Below are positions 57,376-64,000 of a DNA stretch of 64,000 nucleotides, piece after piece. The notes under the pieces were generated by a model, which did not search any database, had not been told where the DNA came from, and was given only the letters and a program-made list of their open reading frames with translations. Each line of letters starts with the position of its first letter. The stretch's first letter is position 1. The position numbers and the translations under genes were made by a program. Source of the stretch: Watersipora subatra (taxonomy: Eukaryota > Bryozoa > Gymnolaemata > Cheilostomatida > Watersiporidae); NCBI RefSeq assembly GCF_963576615.1, contig NC_088715.1, positions 61,240,981 to 61,304,980 on the forward strand, read 5' to 3'.

Positions 57376-58140
57376 AAAGAAGAGAGAGCGATAGAGAGAG
57401 GAGGGAAAGAGAGGAGGGGAGAGAGAGGGGGAGATAAAAAGGAAGAGGGAGATAGGGGAGGAGAGATAGAGAGGTGGGAGAGAGAGAGGGGGAGAGAGAG
57501 ATAGAGAGAGGGAGGAGAAGAGAGAGATAGAGAGGGAGAGAAAGATCGAGAGAAGGGGCGAGAGAGAGAGAGAGAGAGAGATAGAGAGAAAGGGGGAAAG
57601 AGAAAAATAGAAAGAGAGGGGGGAGAGATAGAGAAAGGGGGTGGAGATAGATAGAGGGGAGAAAGAGATAGATAGAGGGAAGAAAGAGATACAGAGAGGG
57701 GGAGAGAGAAAGGGGTAGAGAGAAATAGAGAGAGGGAGCGAAAGATAGAGGGGGAAAGAGGGATCAAGAAAGGGAGAGAGATGAGGGAGAGAGAGAAGGG
57801 GAGAGAGAGAAGGGGAGAGAGAGAAGGGGGAGGCAGAGAAAGAAAGAAATGGGGGAGGGAGAGAGAGGGAGGAGAGAGGGGGGAAAGAGAGGGGGGAGAG
57901 AGAGGGGGGAGAAAGAGGGGGAGAGTGAGAGAGAGAGGGGGGAGAGAGAGAGGGGGAGAGAGAGGGGGGAGAGAGAGGGGGGAGAGAGAGGGAGGGGAGA
58001 GAGAGAGAGAAGGGGGGGGGGGGAGAGAGAGAAGGGGGGGGGGGGGAGAGAGAGAAGGGGGGGAAAGGGGAGAGAGAGAGTGAGTGAGATAGTGAGAGAG
58101 GAAGTGAGAGAGGGAGGGAGACAGGTGAGAAGAGAGAGAA
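57376..58140. repeat. Long GA/GGGA purine tract
   Basis: About 765 bp, nearly all purine on the plus strand, with runs of up to 12 G. Arg/Glu/Gly and Ser/Leu/Pro ORFs in it are artefacts. Confidence 0.97.
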
Positions 58141-58460
58141 ATTTAGTATTTTAGTATTTTTATATAATTTAGTATTTTGTAGAATTTATTTGCTTTAATC
58201 CTATTCAAAAGTATTTACTGTGAAGTTTTTTGCCAAGGAACGAATTACATGAGCTACAACGTATTGTTATATACTTCCTACGACAGTTTTAATATTTGTA
58301 TCAATTTCATGGAGGTTTGACTGTGTATGGTCTAAGATAAGGCAATCTCACATTACTGAAAAAAATTGTTGTATGAGTAGCAACAAGCCTATTACTGCAG
58401 GGAAGCATGGTATTAGTATGAAGTTGTCTGTGTGATATCTCATTGCTCAACTCAACTTAC

Positions 58461-58570
58461 ATCTCAGCCATCTTTGCCCGTGTCTTTGCGGATAGATTGA
58501 GCCCTGTGTTGGTGGCAGCATCCACAAGGTACAATATCACAGTGAATATCATGGCAACACACAGACACAC
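58461..58570 (-). CDS. MFSD1-like exon (last helix)
   Basis: Acceptor TCCGTTGCAG. Encodes VCLCVAMIFTVILYLVDAA then LSAKTRAKMAE, 110 bp, donor GTAAGT in phase 2. It parallels the last helix and tail of vertebrate MFSD1. Confidence 0.8.
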
Positions 58571-61500
58571 CTGCAACGGAGTGTCAACTATACGCTAAAC
58601 AGGTAAACTGATAAATGATATTCTTAGCGTAGCTTCCCATGAGAGTAGCAGCAGGTGATGGAGCAAAATGGATTCACTACTTCTTTGCAATAAAATTCCA
58701 ATGTATCATAAGTTTTAAATTATACATACAACATTTGAGATTTTAAATTATAATTAAATAATAAACTAAAGTATTTGAATAATAATAAGGTTTGCAGGAA
58801 CAAGTGCACTAATCCTTCTGCTGTTCAAAAAGACAGGTTGACTCATGCTAACAAAATCCACTGACTCAAAGTGATGAAGCAATTCATTAACGTTCTTCAA
58901 TGATTAAATTACGCGTGGTGGCGGAGTTATAAACCGCTTGTTTCACTGCAATAATTAAGATAACCATTTTATAACTGCTATATGACAATGTACAATTACA
59001 AAAGGAAAAATGATGACTGCTTGCTGCAAACAGCTGCTAAACACGACTGCTACAAACTATAGCCGAGCGACATGTCGATTTGTGTTGACATCATTGCCAT
59101 ATCGACATGGTCATATAATGCGAAGCCCATATCAATCGATATAAAGCATAATATTCGTGGTCAATTTGTATATATTGTTAATAAACCCCTATTTATGATT
59201 AAATAATATATACTGACCAGTTTTTAAGTGATTTATTGCTTGTGTTGTCAAAACTAATTACAGGGCACCCTCAGGATACGATTATTTTGATATACGATTT
59301 TTTCACCTTACCAAATGGAACATGATGGTTTTTAACCTCGACATGCTAGTGTCATTTCACTATACGAATTCAACAAGATTTTTGCCGAGTTCAAATTTGG
59401 TAATCGATGTGCTTATTATGTACGTCAAAATAACAAATATGCCGAAATTTTGCTTGCCGAAAACATTTTCACAACGTTTGAAAGAGACACGATGACCGTT
59501 TTTTCTCAGTTCAGCAATTCTAGCATGAAAAATGGTAATATATTCCCTTTAATATAGTATAAATGTTGGAGTAGCGATCCCTCCAAGCAGAAATCAGTGG
59601 TCACACAACTTCTCTTAATCTGCTAACAAAAACTCACCAAGTATGTATTAAAAAAGAACATTTTCGAGAACAGCATCGCTAGGGCTTTTTTTGACGAAAT
59701 AGGTTGAAAAAGGTTATAATCAGGTCGGCTACAAGTACTGGTGAAAATGAAGAAAGAAACTGATAAAATTTTAGTGTGATAAAATTTTAGTGCTAAAAAG
59801 TTGAAATTCAGTAAAATAGTCAAAAATACAAACTAAAACTTAGCTTTTAATGTGTGTGTTTAGTAATATCAATTTATTTGAGGTGAATTCAAAATTCATG
59901 TTATATGTACATCTGTCTTAAAGGTAAGAACTCTCTACAGTACATAGAACTGCTCATAGCACATAGTAATCTTACATTTTAATCCAGATCATAACCAATA
60001 AATACATTAGATATACTAAAGTTACTGTAGGTAACTATAGTTACTGAGGTTAACAAACTATTTTGTTACTAATGTACAGTAACTATGTAATAATGTATAC
60101 TATGTAATAATATACTAATGTACAGTGCTTGTATAAAATTTTGAGGATTTTTACCAGGGGATGTTTGCATTATATAATTACTGTGGTTTCTATACTCCTA
60201 TATATGATTTTTCACCATACAATGCCAACCCTAGGACGAATTAAAATCATATCCTGAGGGTGCACTGTAGATGCATAGTTAGAAGTGCTATTGTGAAGTG
60301 TAAACTTGGTGAATTAGTTGAACACTGCGGTGAATCTAGCGGTGACCACCAAGTCTTACCATCAAAAAATCTACAAGCTCTGTAGGAAAAGTTTTATAAT
60401 AAACGAAGCTGATCTTACCCAATCAAATGCCAAACAGAGTCAAACTTTCAAACAGAAGCTACACGCAGAAGTGAATATTTACGTGGTTGTACCAGCTATT
60501 ACAGTTGAGGATGGACACTTTATACTGCATTATCAAAAAGCCAACTACAGTTCTCTACCACCGCTCAGCAATATGGTAAGATACTGCTTTGTTATACCAG
60601 CAACAAGCGCTCCAAGTGAGCGGGTGTTTAGCATTAGTGGCTACATTGATAGAAAGCACCGCGCATGCATGAAACCTTCTATTCTTCAGAAATGACTCTT
60701 CCTTGCTCAGAATTTGTCGTACTGATAAAACGCTATAGTTGAATTTCCTTGAGGCTTGTTTTGATGGTTTAAGTTTGTAGTAAACTATTTTCCCATTTCA
60801 AATACTGTAGCTATTTGCTAGCATTTGGTTTCACTTCAATAAGACCTTCGCTTATTGCACCGCAAAATCTAACATCATTAGCTTATTTCAAAATGGATTG
60901 CAAATATTTTATCGGATATCGATACTGTAGATATTCCTTGCATATCATATCGAAACACAAATAACTCATATCGCACAGCTATACCACACACAGTTGCCTA
61001 ATACGACTGCTGCAAACAGCTACCATTTACAACTACAGGGATGTAAGTAAACCAAAGGAGTGTAAGTAAACCAAAGGAGTGTAAGTAAACCAAAGGGGTG
61101 TAAGTAAACCAAAGGAGTGTAAGTAAACCAAAGGGGTGTAAGTAAACCAAAGGCGTGTAAGTACACCAAAGGGGTGTAAGTAAACTAAAGGGGTGTAAGT
61201 AAACCAAAGAAGTGTAAGTACACGTACCAAGTAGAAAGTTATAAGTATTAGATAACCCTTAGAATCGACGAGTGAACCAGACACTTGAGAGACTGCTGCC
61301 AGCCCAGCATTCTGTACGCTTTGCATCCTGTAATGAAAGCAGTTATTAGCGAGACCATAGACATGTCATAGACCATGACATGCACGGCAGGTGTTGCTAT
61401 GACACGCAGGAGTCCTGTGTCACCGCAACAATTCATTCGCTTTACAAATGAAGCAAAACATCTGTTTTTCAGTCATAAGAGTGTAAAGATCTGATACAGG

Positions 61501-63711
61501 GACTTTGGAAAGACCCCCATACATGCTTGTCATACCACTAAAGCTAACAGAGATGCTCCTTCTGCTCCATTCTACACACCAATGTCTACGCGGACAGGAC
61601 GGAGCTGTTGCCCAAATCATCTTTGTAACCTAGCGTCACAATCTAACCACTAAGGTGAAAGTACTATAAAACAAGATTTCATAAACACATTCCAACATAA
61701 ATATGAGTAGTTAGAACACCACACTTCGCGCACTTATTAACAATGAAGTAGCCCAAACATAAACAAATTCAATAATAAAACTTATAAATTATATGAAATT
61801 ATGTCAACTAAATTATATATTAAGATTGAATAAAGTATTAGGTATTATTAAAGCACTAAGTATACATGATACTTGGTAAAACAGGTTTGTATTATCAACT
61901 CGTGTTTACGCTAAGGAGAGTTGATTGAGGCGTGGCCTTGACAATTCAGGGGACAGCCCATCGAGATAGAAATATGGAGCGAGTCTAATTTGAAATACAC
62001 AAATTTTACACCAATATCATATATTCATATAAATTTATTGTTTTATATTTAATATTCCCTACATTTTATCTCCAATAATTATAGCAAGAATATCCACTTT
62101 CACTGTTTTTCAAACACTTTTGCAGAAATCTTAAAATTTTGATCCCAAGATGTTGATGCATATTTTTCTATCATTTGCTGTTTCATTTCCAGAAAAACCG
62201 CTTGTATTGTCTTCCTTTTTCCACAACTACTAGCACTCACACTAATCTTCAAGCGATTCATAGTTTTCAAACTCAAAAGTGAAATTATACAAAGTTTTTT
62301 TTAAGATTTTATCTGGAAGTATCGGTATTTTTCTATCATTGGTGATTGTTTTTGTTGTTTGAGGTGATTTGACTGTCAGGATGTTTCAAGATTAAAACCG
62401 ATAAATCTTTATTGTGATTAAACCGTTCAGATAGAGTAAAAGTCTGATTAAGATGTCTATAGTTGTAAAGAGACAGACAGAATAGAGACGCGTAATGCTG
62501 CAACTTGTACGCAATAGCTGATATCAACTATAGCAACGATAATAACTAGTCACATCATTTCACATCTATTTTGATTCTGAGCGTGTGGACAGCGATCAAG
62601 TTTTATCAATGTTATTCTAGAAACATCCTGGCAACCAGATTACTTCAAGCATCAAAAACAATCGCGAATAATAACAATACTGACACCTTTTGATAAAATC
62701 TACAAATAATTTGTGGAAGTTTATCTTTAAGAGAGGTTATGAGGTGTTTTAGAATCAAACTATGCAAACCTGAGCTGGGTGTATAGTAAGATTGGATTTA
62801 ACAAAGTTTTTAGAAGCTTTGCCAATGCAGAAAGGCAGAAATCTGACATTGAATAACTGGTATGATGAGATCAGCGTAGGTCAAGGTTTAACTGCATCAG
62901 TTTTAGACCCTAAAACAGCTCCGTATACTTAGACATTTTGTAAAGAAATTATAGCATTTTTTGTGAGTGTCTAAACCATAAAATGGAGGGTGGGGTAAAT
63001 CCATCCCCCATCTGAGTGTAGTTATTTAGCTAGATGCTTACTTATAATACGATACTTACAGCCCATAAGCGGTGCCAAGTTGATTATCTGGGATGAAGTA
63101 GGAGACTAGAGGCCATAGAGACGCTGCGAGCACGCTATAGGCAACACCCATAAATATCATGGCAATGTAAGGTGAGGCAAATGTGAATGCTAAGAGTCCA
63201 TGACAACCTGCAAAAAGGTGTCACTTACAAAGCTAGTGAGCATGAGAGTTACTCACGACAAGCATAGACATCAAGACATTCAGCATAGACATGAAAGCAT
63301 TCAGCTTAGACATACGGATATTCAGCTACGATTTGCAAATACTTAGCATAGACATGTGGACATTTAGCTAAGACTACGGACATAGATTTTCTGAATGTCT
63401 GTGTCAATAGTTGACACCTTTAATAACTTTGACATCATCAGCGTGTGAAGGCAAGAGAAAACTATTCAACACATTGGCAAATAGACGCACGATGTAAACA
63501 AGCCACTTATTGGCATATGGACGGACGTAATAGGTAAGTGGACCAACCTAATGTAATAAGAATGCCAGTCATGAGCCAGAAAATATTCTTGCCAGACTTG
63601 TCGATGAGGAAGCCAAGGAGCGGAGAGCAGACTGCGGACAGGATGTAGACGAGACTATTGACAACACTGGCTTGTGCATGAGCCATTCCAAACTTCATTT
63701 CAAAGAAAACT
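58461..63711 (-). CDS. MFSD1-like major facilitator transporter, C-terminal half (partial)
   Basis: Four in-phase exons (63711-63548, 63207-63060, 61327-61228, 58570-58461) give about 174 codons. They match the second half of the MFSD1 family, known in vertebrates as lysosomal dipeptide transporters: VFFEMKFG, VNSLVYILSAVCSPLLGF, the MFS signature GFLIDKSGKN, SLWPLVSYFIPDNQLGTAYG and MQSVQNAGLAAVSQV. The last visible exon contains a final helix (CVAMIFTVILYLVD) and a basic tail. The N-terminal half lies past the right edge of the window. The last exon shown ends at a GTAAGT donor in phase 2, so a short terminal exon remains to be found between 52.9 and 58.4 kb. The intron at 61227-58571 hosts a hAT remnant. 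The transport role is inferred from the family. Confidence 0.85.
59261..60267. mobile_element. TA-flanked inverted-repeat transposon (Tc1/mariner-like), about 1 kb
   Basis: Inverted ends CAG(G/T)GCACCCTCAGGATA are flanked by TA on both sides, the target pattern of the Tc1/mariner/pogo group. No transposase ORF, so non-autonomous. It sits inside the hAT remnant's region. Confidence 0.65.
60318..60725 (+). pseudogene. hAT transposase C-terminal fragment
   Basis: 125 open codons ending with the hAT dimerisation signature IPATSAPSERVFSISGYI and RKHRACMKPSILQK. A TGA at 60693-60695 interrupts the frame, after which LFLAQNLSY continues to a second stop, as in the usual family end. The N-terminal zinc finger and most of the catalytic region are missing. 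Flanks at 59060-59160 and 60905-60975 are rich in TCGATA motifs common in hAT ends. Confidence 0.7.
61037..61222. repeat. 19-bp minisatellite, about 10 copies
   Basis: Unit GTGTAAGTAAACCAAAGG(A/G). It begins six bases inside the intron next to the MFSD1 exon donor. Confidence 0.95.
61228..61327 (-). CDS. MFSD1-like exon (MQSVQN motif)
   Basis: Acceptor TTTCATTACAG. Encodes MQSVQNAGLAAVSQVSGSLV then DSKGYLILITFYL, 100 bp, donor GTACGT in phase 0. A 19-bp minisatellite starts a few bases inside the following intron. Confidence 0.88.
61340..62280. other. MFSD1 intron, nothing recognised
   Basis: No exon, SINE or MITE signature seen. Confidence 0.4.
62282..62735. mobile_element. Foldback MITE (family M1), full copy, opposite orientation
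   Basis: Arms as in the other copies; the centre is the reverse complement (GCAATAGCTGATATCAACTA), so the whole element is inverted relative to 31434-31882. Confidence 0.8.
63060..63207 (-). CDS. MFSD1-like exon (two helices and WPLV motif)
   Basis: Acceptor CCTTTTTGCAG. Encodes CHGLLAFTFASPYIAMIFMG and SLWPLVSYFIPDNQLGTAYG, both hallmarks of MFSD1, then GTAAGT in phase 2; 148 bp. Confidence 0.88.
63262..63370. repeat. Degenerate ~21-bp repeat
   Basis: Recurrent TTCAGC(A/T)TAGACAT-type units between two MFSD1 exons. Confidence 0.55.
63548..63711 (-). CDS. MFSD1-like exon with MFS signature motif
   Basis: Begins VFFEMKFGMAHAQASVVNS after acceptor CTTTCTAG and includes GFLIDKSGKN, the loop signature of the C-terminal half of MFS carriers. 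Donor GTTGGT in phase 1 fits the next exon's phase. Confidence 0.85.
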
Positions 63712-64000
63712 CTAGAAAGAACGGAAAAGCTGCGTGAAGGAATAATTTCAGGAGATGACAAACCCTAAACCAAGCTGAGTAGATGGTTGTTGAACAAGTT
63801 CCTTGAACATTCGCTCTCTCTTAAACAAAATAAGTAAATGTAGAGCTGGAAAACTTGACCCCAACTATATATACGGGTCAGAGAATGACCCCAAAGACGG
63901 CTTCTTTGAAAAAGCAAGTAAATGCAAGTAACTTGTATACAATCTCTGCTCTGCATGGCGATTATAAACCATGGGTAAAAAAATTCATGCATGTAGTTGA

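Noticed and set aside
57363-58154. Ser/Leu/Pro and Arg/Glu/Gly ORFs on both strands
   Set aside because: Low-complexity purine tract.
58360-58430. Candidate last exon of the MFSD1-like gene after CTTCCCTGCAG
   Set aside because: In phase it gives about 24 codons to a stop, but nothing resembles the family tail; left unassigned.

Overview
This window is nuclear DNA of an animal. It is AT-rich, its genes are split into short exons by GT-AG introns of up to several kilobases, and most of it is introns and intergenic sequence filled with tRNA-derived SINEs, palindromic MITEs, Helitron-like and Penelope-like remnants, a hAT fragment and many minisatellites. The gene content (rolling stone-like proteins, an MFSD1-like transporter) and repeat load suit a marine invertebrate, perhaps a spiralian such as a bryozoan or mollusc. 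The sequence alone does not fix the species.

All recognisable genes read on the minus strand. From high to low coordinates they are: the C-terminal half of an MFSD1-like major facilitator (exons 63711-63548, 63207-63060, 61327-61228, 58570-58461; its 5' end lies beyond the window and its last exon is unresolved), then three tandem rolling stone-like genes. Copy A spans 52842-42177, copy B 37594 to at least 28161, and copy C 22624-7275. In all three copies exons 1-4 are 185, 122, 114 and 203 bp with the same intron phases (2, 1, 1, 0). Exon 5 is 165, 156 and 165 bp in A, B and C and always ends at a GTGAGT donor, so a short sixth exon follows. I can place that exon in A (12 codons) and C (13 codons); in B it is uncertain. 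The proteins are about 275 residues with about six membrane segments. Which copy resembles which changes from exon to exon, as expected if tandem copies exchange sequence.

Layout: 1-7.2 kb is intergenic with hairpins, SINE remnants and a possible decayed coding stretch; 7.3-22.6 kb is gene C, whose introns hold SINEs, MITEs and a 2.6 kb inverted repeat; 22.7-28.1 kb is intergenic or the 3' end of gene B; 28.2-37.6 kb is gene B, with a 36-bp minisatellite and a 1.8 kb inverted repeat; 37.7-42.1 kb is intergenic; 42.2-52.8 kb is gene A, whose third intron carries a tandem pair of Helitron-like elements and a Penelope-type hammerhead ribozyme; 52.9-58.4 kb holds another long inverted repeat and a 0.76 kb purine tract; 58.5-64 kb is MFSD1 with a hAT remnant in an intron.

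The most notable items are a hammerhead ribozyme motif at 50110-50149, the tandem elements joined at 46751/46752 whose 3' ends are internally duplicated around minisatellites, a foldback MITE family with about 140-bp inverted ends in ten places, and three very long inverted repeats. I did not find a convincing new multi-gene system; the genes belong to known families.
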